Shown here one piece after another: positions 1 through 7,838 of a stretch of 22,895 nt of DNA. The stretch is from NCBI GenBank assembly GCA_040002995.1, contig JBDUDK010000132.1, forward strand, positions 1 through 22,895. The letters are read 5' to 3'. The translations under genes were made by a program, and so were the position numbers. Source of the stretch: JBDUDK01 sp040002995. Lineage in GTDB: Bacteria; Actinomycetota; Acidimicrobiia; Acidimicrobiales; Ilumatobacteraceae. The notes beneath the pieces are model-generated. The model was not told the origin of the DNA. It made no database searches and saw only the letters and a list, made by a program, of their open reading frames with translations. Positions within the stretch are counted from its first letter, which is position 1, and every line of letters begins with the position of its first letter.

Positions 1-464
1 GTCGAGAACACCGACATGTACATGTGGTCGAGCACGAAGATCTGATCGCGCAGCACCGAGAGGCGGTCGAGATACTCAGGCCGTTCGTGATGGGCAATCG
101 TGACGACCGACGCCTGTAAGCGGGCCACGTGCGACTCGAGCGCGATGGTGACCTTGTCGCGGAAGCGCCGCTGGATGCGCGTCGACACCGTACGGAGAAA
201 CCAGGTAGCCGTGGCCGACGCGCCCAAACCGATCGCCGCCGTACGTATGAGGCTGCTGTCGCCTTTGAGCACGCCCTCGCCGAGCAGCTTGAACCAGATG
301 GCCAACAGCGCATCGGGCAGCGCGGCAAGCAGCGAGAGCAGAAAGGCCACCACCATGAGCCCGGGCTCGTGCTGATAGCCGAGCTTGCAGAGCCGCCACA
401 TCGAGGACAGCGCGGGCGGGAGGTCATCGTCGACGGCGTGAGTCGTGCGATCACGTAAGGACAT
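1..464 (-). CDS. ABC exporter half-transporter, N-terminal part (cut by window edge)
   Basis: Reading the minus strand from the ATG at 464 gives 154 open codons that run off the window, starting MSLRDRTTHAVDDDLPPALS. Residues about 36-60 form a hydrophobic transmembrane helix (VVAFLLSLLAALPDALLAIW). A second hydrophobic stretch follows near residues 72-92, then a charged helix (FRDKVTIALESHVARLQ), as in the membrane domain of type IV ABC exporters. The nucleotide-binding domain would lie outside the window. The start overlaps the 3' end of the upstream half-transporter gene by 14 nt, so the two are almost certainly co-translated and likely form a heterodimer. The assignment rests on the membrane-domain pattern and on this context. 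Substrate unknown. Confidence 0.8.
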   Translation of the reverse strand, partial: MSLRDRTTHAVDDDLPPALSSMWRLCKLGYQHEPGLMVVAFLLSLLAALPDALLAIWFKLLGEGVLKGDSSLIRTAAIGLGASATATWFLRTVSTRIQRRFRDKVTIALESHVARLQASVVTIAHHERPEYLDRLSVLRDQIFVLDHMYMSVFS

Positions 465-2274
465 CGAAGACCACCTCCTCTTCGCCCTCGTCGGCCGCAC
501 CGGTCTCGAAACGCTGCGCCTGCAGATCGAACATTGTGCGGTAGCGGCCACCCTGGGCCATGAGTTCCTCGTGGCTGCCAAGCTCCACGACTTTGCCGTG
601 TTCGAGGACGCAGATGCGATCGGCGTGACGGACGGTCGAGAAGCGGTGGGAGATGAGGATCGTGGTGCAATGGCGAGTTGCCGCGAGAACCCGTTCGAAG
701 ATCTCGGCCTCGCCCCGCACGTCGAGCTGGGCGGTGGGCTCGTCGAGCAGCACCACGCCGGCGCCCATGCGCACCGCGGACAACGCCCGGGCGAGGGCCA
801 CGCGCTGCCATTGGCCGCCGGACAGGTCGGTGCCGCCCTCGTAGCCTCTCGCCAGAATCGTGTCGAGAGACGCGAGATTCGAGCCGCCGGCCTCGGCCAA
901 CGCTTCCACGATGACGGCATCGGGCGCGCCGCGCGGCGCCACGTTCTCGCGCAGCGGCAGCTCGAATTTGATGAAGTCCTGGAACACCGCGGTGAGTCGC
1001 GAGCGCCACGAATCGATGTCGAGTGTGCGGAGATCGACACCGTCGACCTCGATCGCACCCGACTGCGGGTCGTACAGCCGGCACAGCAGCTTGACCAACG
1101 TCGTCTTACCTGCACCGTTCAGCCCAACGATGGCGAGCGACGAACCTGCAGGGATGGTGAGGTCGAAACCCTCCAGGACGGGCGATGCGGTGCCTGGGTA
1201 GGCGAACGTGATGTCGCGGAAGTGGATGTCGCGTGCGGGCATGCCATCGGCGGCGCGGTCGCCCGTCACCAGAGCTCCGGCGGGAGCCATCGCCGCCTTG
1301 AGCCGCAGTACGGCCGCCACCGGCGCGGCCGCGCCATCGAGTGCCCAGTTCAGCCCGCCGAACGCGATCAACGAAGCGCCAATAGCGGCCTGCGCGTATA
1401 TGACGACCGAGCCGAGGTCGAGCCGGCCATCGATAGCGGCCGACGCGAGCATCCAGAACGTCACCACGTTCGCGGCGGATACGAGGATCACGCTCAACAG
1501 CACCGACCGCTCGCGCATCTTCGTCGCCTTGTACTGCAGCTGGTGCAGGAGGGTGCGGCGAGCGATGAAGCGGTCGATCGTCCACCCGGCCAGGCCGAAC
1601 GTTCGCAGCTCCTTGGCGGCCGGCGGATTGACCGCGAGCCGGTACGCGTAGTCCGCATCACGTTGGGCCGCCCGCACCTCGTCGGTGTTGCGATCGCGCC
1701 AGATGGCGCTTTCCTTGAGCAGCCAGTGGGTCGAGAGCCACGCACCGCCCAGCAGCAACGGTGCCCACCACTCGAACGCGAACAACACGCAGGCAGAGGC
1801 AAGGCCGCCGACCATCTCCGCCAAGCCCCCGGCGATGAAATCCATGGCGATCGACAGCGGGGGTCCGGTCATGCCCAGGTCGAACTCACGGGCGACTTGC
1901 AGGTCGTTCGTGAGCTCTGGATGCTCGAGATGGCCCATCCCCGGTGGCGCGACACACGCGTCGGTGAGTTCGTCGTACAGCCAGGCCGCGGTGCGGTCGC
2001 CGAGATTTGCGCTGAGCGCCGTGTGGATGGGGTTGAGGACCTGTACGAGGATGAAAACCACGCCGACCGCGGTGAGGGGCGCGGCCAGCGAATTTCCCTG
2101 CTGGACGGCGCGGATCAGCACGCCCATGGCGATCGCGAAGCCCGCCGGCAGCAACCCTCGCAACACGAGCACAACCCACCAGAGGGAGGCGAGCGGCCGG
2201 TCGGCCCTGCTCAACACGCCGAAGAACTTCCACTCCTGGCGCCCGCGCAGGCGCGTCATCAACGTGCGGTCCAC
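451..2274 (-). CDS. ABC transporter, fused permease and ATP-binding protein
   Basis: A 607-residue half-transporter. Residues about 28-325 are the membrane domain with hydrophobic helices near 32-55, 66-82, 152-182 and 258-310. Residues about 350-590 are the ATPase domain: Walker A GLNGAGKT at 384-391, Q-loop Gln432, signature LSGGQ at 484-488, Walker B VVLLDE at 507-512 and the H-loop His543. All catalytic elements are intact, so this subunit should hydrolyse ATP. The architecture is that of an exporter: no binding protein and no separate permease are present. The gene lies 39 nt downstream of a luciferase-like oxidoreductase gene and overlaps the next half-transporter gene by 14 nt. The ATG at 2274 is used; a second in-frame Met at residue 6 is possible. 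Substrate cannot be told from sequence. Confidence 0.93.
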   Translation of the reverse strand: MDRTLMTRLRGRQEWKFFGVLSRADRPLASLWWVVLVLRGLLPAGFAIAMGVLIRAVQQGNSLAAPLTAVGVVFILVQVLNPIHTALSANLGDRTAAWLYDELTDACVAPPGMGHLEHPELTNDLQVAREFDLGMTGPPLSIAMDFIAGGLAEMVGGLASACVLFAFEWWAPLLLGGAWLSTHWLLKESAIWRDRNTDEVRAAQRDADYAYRLAVNPPAAKELRTFGLAGWTIDRFIARRTLLHQLQYKATKMRERSVLLSVILVSAANVVTFWMLASAAIDGRLDLGSVVIYAQAAIGASLIAFGGLNWALDGAAAPVAAVLRLKAAMAPAGALVTGDRAADGMPARDIHFRDITFAYPGTASPVLEGFDLTIPAGSSLAIVGLNGAGKTTLVKLLCRLYDPQSGAIEVDGVDLRTLDIDSWRSRLTAVFQDFIKFELPLRENVAPRGAPDAVIVEALAEAGGSNLASLDTILARGYEGGTDLSGGQWQRVALARALSAVRMGAGVVLLDEPTAQLDVRGEAEIFERVLAATRHCTTILISHRFSTVRHADRICVLEHGKVVELGSHEELMAQGGRYRTMFDLQAQRFETGAADEGEEEVVFDVLT

Positions 2275-2313
2275 AGGCCCGATCGTACGGTGCCCTCCCA
2301 GCCCGGCCTGTTG

Positions 2314-3342
2314 TCAACGCCGAAGGAGACTGAGTAGCTCCGCGGAATTCTCGAGGGTTTCGTGCAGGCCCTCGTACATCGAGCGTCGGCACGGGGCAGC
2401 GATGTTCATGCTGGCGCTGGTGAAACCCAGGCTCATGACATCTCTCGTGAGCTCGGCGCACTCGTCCGGCGTGCCGGCAATCGCAAAGCGCCGCACGAGG
2501 TCGTCATCGACGAGCCGAACGAGGTCGGGATCGTCGAGACGCTCGTGATCGAAGTACCAACCCGTCGACCGGGACAGCGCCGCTTCGACCTCGGCCATCC
2601 ATCGTCCCCCGTCTCGTTCGAGGAGATCGTCGGGTCGGATGATCGCGGCGTAGTGCGCGACGTAGCGCTTGAGGCTGCGGCGAGCGAGATCGCCATCGCG
2701 CGAGATACACAGCGTGAGGCGCGGAGCAATGTCGATCTCGTCGAGGCTTCGCCCCGCGCGTGCCGCTCCATCGGCGAGCCACGTCCGGTACTCGCCGGCG
2801 ATCCTTGCGTCGATGTGGCGGGCGCCGACGAGGGCGATGTCGGCGACTTCACCAGCCAGCCGCATCACCTGCGGACTTCGACTCGCGATCGAGATAGGTA
2901 CGGGTCGAACGGGACCAACCATCCTGGCCGCATCGATAGTGATCGTCTCGCCGTGCACGCTGACTTCTTCACCGCGCAACAGTCCAGTGATCGCGTCGAT
3001 CGCTTCGCGCAACGCAAGCACTGGCCGTTCGTACCTCATGCCGAGCTGCTCCAAGCCGGCGCCCACACCGATACCGAGGAAGGCCCGGCCATCCGACGCG
3101 TCCTGCAGCGCCGCCATGACACCGGCCAGGACCGCGGGGTGGCGTGAGTAGGGATTCGTGACCATCGGTCCCAGCCCGATGTGCGACGTGCTCTGGGCGA
3201 GCAGTCCCAGCAGCACGAAGCAATCGGGCCAGAACACCACATCGGATACGCCGAGACGATCGAAACCGACCTCCTCGGCGAGACGGCCGAGCGCCACCAC
3301 CTCGGCCGTCGACATTCCTGGCGTGATCTCGGCTTCGAACAT
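2314..3342 (-). CDS. Luciferase-like (LLM) probable F420-dependent oxidoreductase
   Basis: A 342-residue protein of the bacterial-luciferase-like TIM-barrel family, whose actinobacterial members usually use coenzyme F420 or FMN. Typical elements are the early beta-alpha units (LGRLAEEVGFDRLGVSDVVF), the LGPMVTNPYSRHPA strand around residues 57-70, GRAFLGIGVGAGLEQLG near 86-102, and the barrel strand PVPISIASRSPQVMRLAGE. The C-terminal region (IAGTPDECAELTRDVMSLGF) matches the usual end of the fold. The GIGVGAG segment is like that of F420-dependent methylenetetrahydromethanopterin reductase relatives. It sits in a same-strand run after two NTF2-fold genes (29-nt gap) and before the ABC exporter genes. 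The substrate is unknown, and the cofactor is inferred from family membership. Confidence 0.9.
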   Translation of the reverse strand: MFEAEITPGMSTAEVVALGRLAEEVGFDRLGVSDVVFWPDCFVLLGLLAQSTSHIGLGPMVTNPYSRHPAVLAGVMAALQDASDGRAFLGIGVGAGLEQLGMRYERPVLALREAIDAITGLLRGEEVSVHGETITIDAARMVGPVRPVPISIASRSPQVMRLAGEVADIALVGARHIDARIAGEYRTWLADGAARAGRSLDEIDIAPRLTLCISRDGDLARRSLKRYVAHYAAIIRPDDLLERDGGRWMAEVEAALSRSTGWYFDHERLDDPDLVRLVDDDLVRRFAIAGTPDECAELTRDVMSLGFTSASMNIAAPCRRSMYEGLHETLENSAELLSLLRR

Positions 3343-3371
3343 CGAGGCATGCTCTCACCGGAGCTAGCCGG

Positions 3372-3803
3372 TCACGGTCGGATCATCGGGGCCTCGACCG
3401 CGTGCCGGGCCCGCAGCTCCTCGTCCCACTCCCCGCTGCAGTAGCCGATCGCATCGACGATATGACCGTCGCGGACTTCGCACAGCCACATGCGGCGCGC
3501 CGTCAGATCGTGCCCGTGCACCACTTGGTGCTCCTCGTGTTCGGTCACAAAGCCCGACGCGGTCGGCGCCGTCCGCAGCACGTCGATGCGCACGTCGCCT
3601 TCATTGATCACCTTCAGCTGCTCAGCGAAAGCGGCGGCGCCCTCAAGCTGGAACCGCCACACGGGCATGTTCAGGTCGAAAAAGACATCGGCGGCCAACA
3701 CGTTCTGAGCGGAGTCGGGATTCTCGAAGACACCGGCGAATGCACGGCTCAGTCGCTCCACGGCGTCGACGTCGGTTGCGGTTGTTGTGCGTTGTTTGGT
3801 CAT
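3372..3803 (-). CDS. NTF2/SnoaL-fold protein
   Basis: A 143-residue single-domain protein with the helix-helix-sheet pattern of the NTF2-like superfamily. The first helix (VDAVERLSRAFAGVFENP) is followed by LAADVFFDLNMPVWRFQLEG and then the alternating strands VTEHEEHQVVHGHDLTARRMWLCEVRDGHIVDAIGYCSGEW of the curved sheet. Members include ketosteroid isomerases, polyketide cyclases and many proteins of unknown role; no catalytic residue can be assigned here. It starts with an ATG that shares the ATGA overlap with the stop codon of the upstream SnoaL-like gene, so the two are translationally coupled and may work together or as a heteromer. No clear Shine-Dalgarno precedes it, which fits coupling. 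Confidence 0.8.
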   Translation of the reverse strand: MTKQRTTTATDVDAVERLSRAFAGVFENPDSAQNVLAADVFFDLNMPVWRFQLEGAAAFAEQLKVINEGDVRIDVLRTAPTASGFVTEHEEHQVVHGHDLTARRMWLCEVRDGHIVDAIGYCSGEWDEELRARHAVEAPMIRP

Positions 3804-4204
3804 GACTCGAGCTGCTCCATCACGCCCGCGGCGTCGACGACTCCCCAGCGCTCGATGACCTTGCCATCGGCCAGCCGCCAGATCTCGATGCCCCGCACCT
3901 GGAGCTTCTTACCCGTGGCGGGCACGCCCAGGAAGTCGCCGGTGTGGGTTCCCTGGAAGATCCAGTTCTCGATCACCGTGTCGTCGACCGAAAGGAACTC
4001 GTCTTGCAGCGTGCAACGCTCCGACAGGCCGTCGACCACCATCTGGCAGCTGTGCCTCTGTCCGTCGCGACCCTGGCCCTGTCCGGGCAGCGGGTCGTGG
4101 TCGACACAGTTCTTGGCGACGACCTCATCGACGACGCTCACATGGCCGCCGACGAATCCTTCCTGTGTAAGCCGGCGCACGATAGCGATGTTGTTTTCTG
4201 ACAT
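3800..4204 (-). CDS. SnoaL-like ester cyclase family protein
   Basis: A 134-residue protein of the SnoaL-like polyketide cyclase / predicted ester cyclase type. The pattern is recognisable: an N-terminal helix (NNIAIVRRLTQEGFVGG), then VDEVVAKNCVDHDPLPGQ, then the strands THTGDFLGVPATGKKLQVRG and IEIWRLADGKVIERWGVVD. The 'H-G-FLGVPATGK' and 'I..WR..DGKI.E.W...D' segments are the hallmarks of the family. A longer frame opens at 4273, but the ATG at 4204 is chosen because a perfect AGGAGG lies 6 nt upstream of it and the protein then begins where the fold does. It overlaps the next gene by 4 nt (ATGA). True substrate unknown. Confidence 0.85.
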   Translation of the reverse strand: MSENNIAIVRRLTQEGFVGGHVSVVDEVVAKNCVDHDPLPGQGQGRDGQRHSCQMVVDGLSERCTLQDEFLSVDDTVIENWIFQGTHTGDFLGVPATGKKLQVRGIEIWRLADGKVIERWGVVDAAGVMEQLES

Positions 4205-4210
4205 CTCCGT

Positions 4211-4216
4211 CCTCCT
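4211..4216 (-). promoter_or_regulatory. Strong ribosome binding site deciding the SnoaL-like start
   Basis: On the minus strand the sequence AGGAGG is followed by 6 nt and the ATG at 4204. It is the clearest Shine-Dalgarno in the left block and rules out the longer start at 4273. Confidence 0.8.
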
Positions 4217-4262
4217 TGTTGGGTGAGGACGACGGTACGGCTGGTGCGCGGCCCAACGCATC

Positions 4263-4275
4263 GGACGAATCATCC
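4263..4275. promoter_or_regulatory. Imperfect 13-bp palindrome, candidate operator
   Basis: GGACGAATCATCC has 6-bp half-sites matching at 5 of 6 positions around a central base. It lies about 60 nt upstream of the SnoaL-like gene and about 45 nt beyond the 3' end of the LuxR-type regulator gene, in the only gap able to hold a promoter for the downstream genes. Short imperfect palindromes arise by chance, so this is a weak call. Confidence 0.3.
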
Positions 4276-4318
4276 AAATCGGCGCGCCGCGGGGATGGGT
4301 ACTTATGTGTAGGACCGC

Positions 4319-5998
4319 TCAGAGCAGCTTGTGCTCGTAGGCGTACGCGGTGGCGGCCGACCGCGACGACAGGCCCAGTTTCGTGAAGATATTGCTCACA
4401 TGGCGAGCCACCGTCTTCTCACTGATGAAGAGCGTGTCGGCGATCGCCCGGTTGGTCTTGCCTCCCGCCACGAGGGCGAGTACTTCGACCTCGCGCTTGG
4501 TGAGTCCACCCGCGATGGGCGCGATGCCCGAAAGTTCCTCGGCTCGTGCGAGATCAGGGAGAGCCCCGAGTTGCTTAAACGCGCGGCACGCGGCGTCGAG
4601 TTCCATCTTGGCGGTGTCCGCATCACCGACGCTTCGGCACGCCAGACCGAACAGGACGCGTGCACGGGCCAGTTCGTATGGCGCGTCGAGTGCGCGCCAC
4701 GCCGTGCATGCGTGATGTAGGGCGGCGGACGCACCGCGCGCATCGCCTTCGCCGAGCAGCACGGCTCCTTCGCAGTGGGCCGAAGCCGCCCGAAGAAAGT
4801 CCGCGTTCAGCTCGGCGGCTATCGCTGACAGCTCGTCGGCGGCGGTACGGGCGGCGACGTCACTCGCCGCGAGACAGATCTCGACATAAGGGGCAAGGAG
4901 TCGCGCGCGCGTGACCGGGTCTCCCGCGCCGTCGAGCGCCCGACGCATCGCGGAGTGAGCCGCATCGACCTGCCCCTGCGCCAGTCGCATCAGCGCCAGC
5001 CCGGGCTGGGGGTCGCGACCGACCTCATTGGCCTCGCCGTAGGAAGCCTCGGCCGAGGCGAACTCGCCTCGTAAACGGTGAAGCTCAGCGCGGAGATAGA
5101 GCGCGGCACCCATCGCCGGCCGCGTCGTGGCCGCCCGCGCCAGGCGATCGCAGGCGCGCCCCACCTCATCGACGGCGTCGGACCATGCACCGTGCAGGTG
5201 CATAATTTCGGCCCGGTGGATCAGACACTGGCCGCGGTACAGAACCAAGGTCGGTTGGGAGTCGCACCACTGGCTGAGCGCTGCGGTCCACTCGTGCACC
5301 CGTCGAAGATCGAACAGCTCCTGGCAGGCCTCGATCACTGTGCAGTAGGCGTCGCCCACGGCGATCGGCGACACCTCATGGGCCGTAACGGCCACCATGG
5401 CCTCGTCGAGCAGGGCCACGCCGTCGGCAACCTGGCCGAGGTAGATGAGACAGCGGCCTTGCCCGACCCGCGCCAGGGCGGCGAGCTGGGGATCCCCGAA
5501 CTGGTCACCGACATTGACGGACCTACTGAACGCCGCATGCGCTACCGAAGCGTCGCCCTCGAACACTGAGCGCAGCCCCACGCAGTAGCGGAGATAGCCG
5601 TGTTCGACGCATTTGAGGGCACGGTCATCGAGCAGCCGTTGGGCCCGGTCGACCCAGCCCCCGCCCCGCGCCAGTTCCCCCCGGTTCAGCAGTCCGAACG
5701 CCAACCAGAACGCGCAGCGCACCGCCCGGGCGACATCGTCAACGCGCAGCGCCGCCTGGTGTGCCCGCGTCCAGACCTCGGTGCTCTGCGTATCGAGGCC
5801 GGTGAGATACGCGGCCACCGCAAGCCGTTCAAGATCATCGAGCTCGAGCAAGCCCTCACGATCGGCGCCCGAAAGCCCGGAGAACGCGTCGGCCCAGGCG
5901 TGTTGCCTGAACGCCTCACGACCCTGGTCGATCTCCCCGGTCATCGCGAGAGTCTCGCCCAAACGACGGATGCCACATTCGCTTCCCCGCACTGGCAT
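4319..5998 (-). CDS. LuxR-family transcriptional regulator with helical-repeat body
   Basis: Up to 559 residues. The C-terminal 61 residues (499-559) are a LuxR/GerE helix-turn-helix: LTKREVEVLALVAGGKTNRA, then IADTLFISEKTVARHVSNIF and TKLGLSSRSAA. The rest is alpha-helical with TPR-like pairs (for example YLTGLDTQSTEVWTRAHQAA, AFWLAFGLLNRGELARGGGW and RLAQGQVDAAHSAMRRALDG). Unlike MalT/LAL regulators it has no Walker A ATPase domain; this shorter form is common in actinobacteria. The longest start is the ATG at 5998, immediately preceded by an in-frame TGA. The first 18 residues look non-coding-like, so the ATG at 5944 (541 aa) is a real alternative. It stands upstream of the same-strand SnoaL/oxidoreductase/ABC genes and may control them. 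The ligand is unknown. Confidence 0.88.
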   Translation of the reverse strand: MPVRGSECGIRRLGETLAMTGEIDQGREAFRQHAWADAFSGLSGADREGLLELDDLERLAVAAYLTGLDTQSTEVWTRAHQAALRVDDVARAVRCAFWLAFGLLNRGELARGGGWVDRAQRLLDDRALKCVEHGYLRYCVGLRSVFEGDASVAHAAFSRSVNVGDQFGDPQLAALARVGQGRCLIYLGQVADGVALLDEAMVAVTAHEVSPIAVGDAYCTVIEACQELFDLRRVHEWTAALSQWCDSQPTLVLYRGQCLIHRAEIMHLHGAWSDAVDEVGRACDRLARAATTRPAMGAALYLRAELHRLRGEFASAEASYGEANEVGRDPQPGLALMRLAQGQVDAAHSAMRRALDGAGDPVTRARLLAPYVEICLAASDVAARTAADELSAIAAELNADFLRAASAHCEGAVLLGEGDARGASAALHHACTAWRALDAPYELARARVLFGLACRSVGDADTAKMELDAACRAFKQLGALPDLARAEELSGIAPIAGGLTKREVEVLALVAGGKTNRAIADTLFISEKTVARHVSNIFTKLGLSSRSAATAYAYEHKLL

Positions 5999-6375
5999 TC
6001 AGCCATGCAGCCTCTAGTGCGATCAGTTCGTCGAACTTCGACACGCGCGGATCCGTGCCCTGGACTTGCTCCATACAGCTATTAGGGGCCGTCAAGGCGC
6101 GTTCCGCTAGTGCCGAACGTCCCATCGGGCTGTTTCGGGACGCTGGGTATACCCTTCTTATGACACGACTCGAGCCCTTGACGTGTTGATCCGGCGGTTC
6201 GCTGGTTCAGGGAGCGGTGCTCCAGACCTTGGTAGCGCGATCACTCGATTGATGCGCACGTGATGGCGGTGGTGACTTTCGCCTCTACCTCGTCCCGTTC
6301 CGCAGGTCCATCGTCGACGTGACGACCCGACGCTGTCGCTGCGGGTGGGTTACCAACGACAAGGGAGCTAACGCA
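5999..6375. other. 377-bp divergent intergenic region
   Basis: This stretch separates the minus-strand LuxR gene from the plus-strand membrane-protein gene and must hold both promoters. It contains a perfect 10-bp palindrome GGGTATACCC (6145-6154), an inverted CGTCCC...GGGACG pair flanking about 6118-6142, and a short hairpin GGAGC-GGT-GCTCC (6211-6223). No confident -35/-10 pair, tRNA or riboswitch could be identified. A minus-strand reading frame (5916-6125) overlaps its left part and is discussed as a finding. Confidence 0.5.
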
Positions 6376-7044
6376 ATGAAACGTAGGACCCTCGATTTTC
6401 TCTTCAGTGCAGGCGGTCTCGCCATGGCCGCCCTTCTGCTCGTGCTCGGTCTGGTCATGACGAGCAACGCCAACTTCGCGAAGCGCTACGTGAAGGATCA
6501 GCTGAGCGAGCAGAACATCAGCTTCAAGACAGCTGCCACCCTCACCAACGAGGAGAAGGCGTCGCCGTGCCTCATCAAGTACGCCGGCCAGCAACTCACG
6601 ACCGGCAAGCAGGCGGAGTGCTACGCCAACGACTTCATCGGCCTCCATGTCAAGGCCGTGGCTGATGGCAAGACCTACGCCGATCTCGGTGCGCCCCAGA
6701 GCGACCTCCGCGCCAAAGTCGCCGCCGCGACAAAGGCCGGCGACCCCGCACTGAAGGATCTGCAGGATCAGCTCACCGCCGTCACGGCGCAGCGCGAGAC
6801 CCTGTTCAAGGGCGAGACGCTTCGTGGCTTGCTGCTGACGTCGTTCGGATTCAGCGTCTTTGGAGTAAAGGGCGAGCAGGTCGCAACCGTGGCCTACATC
6901 GTCGCTGGACTGCTGGCGCTTCTGTCGATGGCCGGGTTCCTTCATGCGTTGAAGACACCGAAGAGCAAGGTGTTCGCCGCACCGCAACGTTCGAACGGCA
7001 AGGTCGAAGGCACGGCCGACGAGAAGCCCCTCGTCCGCGTCTAA
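6376..7044 (+). CDS. Two-pass membrane protein of unknown function
   Basis: A 222-residue protein. Residues about 8-30 form a transmembrane helix (LFSAGGLAMAALLLVLGLVM). Residues 31-150 form a soluble, probably extracytoplasmic domain with two cysteines (Cys65, Cys82) placed to form a disulphide and the segment YAGQQLTTGKQAE. Residues about 168-191 form a second helix (ATVAYIVAGLLALLSMAGFL). The tail is short and basic. From memory, streptomycete and other actinobacterial proteins with the same YAGQQLTTG and FRGETLRGLLL-like motifs are often labelled 'aromatic ring-opening dioxygenase LigA'. Nothing here supports an enzyme of that kind, so that name would be a misannotation. The ATG at 6376 is chosen because AGGGAG lies 8 nt upstream; the frame itself opens at a GTG at 6319. 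It is monocistronic and ends at a terminator. Confidence 0.85.
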   Translation: MKRRTLDFLFSAGGLAMAALLLVLGLVMTSNANFAKRYVKDQLSEQNISFKTAATLTNEEKASPCLIKYAGQQLTTGKQAECYANDFIGLHVKAVADGKTYADLGAPQSDLRAKVAAATKAGDPALKDLQDQLTAVTAQRETLFKGETLRGLLLTSFGFSVFGVKGEQVATVAYIVAGLLALLSMAGFLHALKTPKSKVFAAPQRSNGKVEGTADEKPLVRV

Positions 7045-7058
7045 ACATCGGGCGACGA

Positions 7059-7099
7059 GAGCGGTGGATCCGAGGGGGTCCACCGCTCCTTGTCGTTTT
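7059..7099 (+). terminator. Rho-independent-like terminator
   Basis: GAGCGGTGGATCC (7059-7071) pairs with GGGTCCACCGCTC (7076-7088) in a 13-bp stem containing one T-G pair and a GAGG loop. It is followed by CTTGTCGTTTT ending at 7099. It begins 14 nt after the membrane-protein stop codon and lies between two convergent genes. The T-rich side is on the plus strand, so it mainly serves the membrane-protein gene. Confidence 0.85.
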
Positions 7100-7103
7100 G
7101 CGA

Positions 7104-7838
7104 TCACCTCGGGACGATCACGGCGCCGAGCTGCTCGGCGATGAGCTCGGCGAGGCTTCGCCCGTAGCCCGACGCCAAGTCGTCGTAATGGGGGTCACCA
7201 GGCAGCCACGCGGCCGGGTCGGTGGGCACACGATCACCGAACAACACGAACACGTCGCTCGCGACGGTGAGGAGATCGGCCAGGAGCAGTGAATCGGCTT
7301 GCGCGAGCTCGGCGATGCGCGACTGCCACAACAGTCCGACGGGTGTGACGCCACCGACCCGCCGGCCGTGCAGCGCCTCCGACCACTCACGCGTGCAGGC
7401 GTAGTGCTCCGGCGTCGTGGCTACGAGCTGCGGCCGTGACAGGCCAACACGGGAAAGCCCTTCGTTCGTCAGATCGATCAGTGGCAAAGACACCGGCGTC
7501 GTCAGCGCCACAACTCCGCGCGGTGCGAGGTCCAGAGCCTCCGAGATGATCTTCGTCCCTGCCTCATGAACACCGTGGAAGCTCGACTCGAGAAGCGCGA
7601 CGGTTTGGGTAGCGGCGCCGTACAGCGTTGGCACCGCATGACCATCGATGAGCAGGGGCGAAAACCGCGCGTTGCCGAGACCCGAGGCGTTGAACAGACC
7701 CGGCCAGAGGCTGCGTCGATACGCGGTGTGGAACGTGACACCCGCTGGTCGGCGATGAAGTCGCAGTTTGCGAAGGTCGACGTCGCCGGGGTTCGGCACC
7801 GGGCAACGCGCCGGGTCGAGGCAACCCGGCGCGGTCAC
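7104..7838 (-). CDS. RES-domain toxin of a type II toxin-antitoxin system
   Basis: A 244-residue protein with a RES domain, the fold of MbcT-type toxins that degrade NAD+ (NAD+ phosphorylase or glycohydrolase). The family's signature is present: Arg58 in NARFSPLL, Tyr73 in PTLYGAATQT and Glu84 in VALLESSFHGVHE, followed by LTTPVSLPLIDLTNEGLSRV and the C-terminal LLADLLTVASDVFVLFGDRV. The open frame extends to 8117, but that extension is arginine-rich antisense-like sequence overlapping the antitoxin. The GTG at 7838 forms a GTGA overlap with the antitoxin stop codon, gives a protein of normal RES length, and is therefore taken as the start. Toxic activity is inferred from the family. Confidence 0.85.
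   Translation of the reverse strand: MTAPGCLDPARCPVPNPGDVDLRKLRLHRRPAGVTFHTAYRRSLWPGLFNASGLGNARFSPLLIDGHAVPTLYGAATQTVALLESSFHGVHEAGTKIISEALDLAPRGVVALTTPVSLPLIDLTNEGLSRVGLSRPQLVATTPEHYACTREWSEALHGRRVGGVTPVGLLWQSRIAELAQADSLLLADLLTVASDVFVLFGDRVPTDPAAWLPGDPHYDDLASGYGRSLAELIAEQLGAVIVPR

Noticed and set aside
445..2337. 630-codon plus-strand open frame
   Set aside because: It lies antisense to the ABC transporter gene, whose motifs are intact; the translation is Arg/Gly/Glu/His-rich and without any recognisable fold, as expected for a high-GC shadow frame.
6145..6154. GGGTATACCC palindrome as an operator
   Set aside because: It is perfect but short, with no matching promoter elements and no second copy in the window; kept only as a note in the intergenic entry.
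6241..7107. 288-codon minus-strand frame opposite the membrane-protein gene
   Set aside because: The plus-strand gene has a Shine-Dalgarno, clear membrane helices and a terminator; the minus frame has none of these and runs through the terminator.
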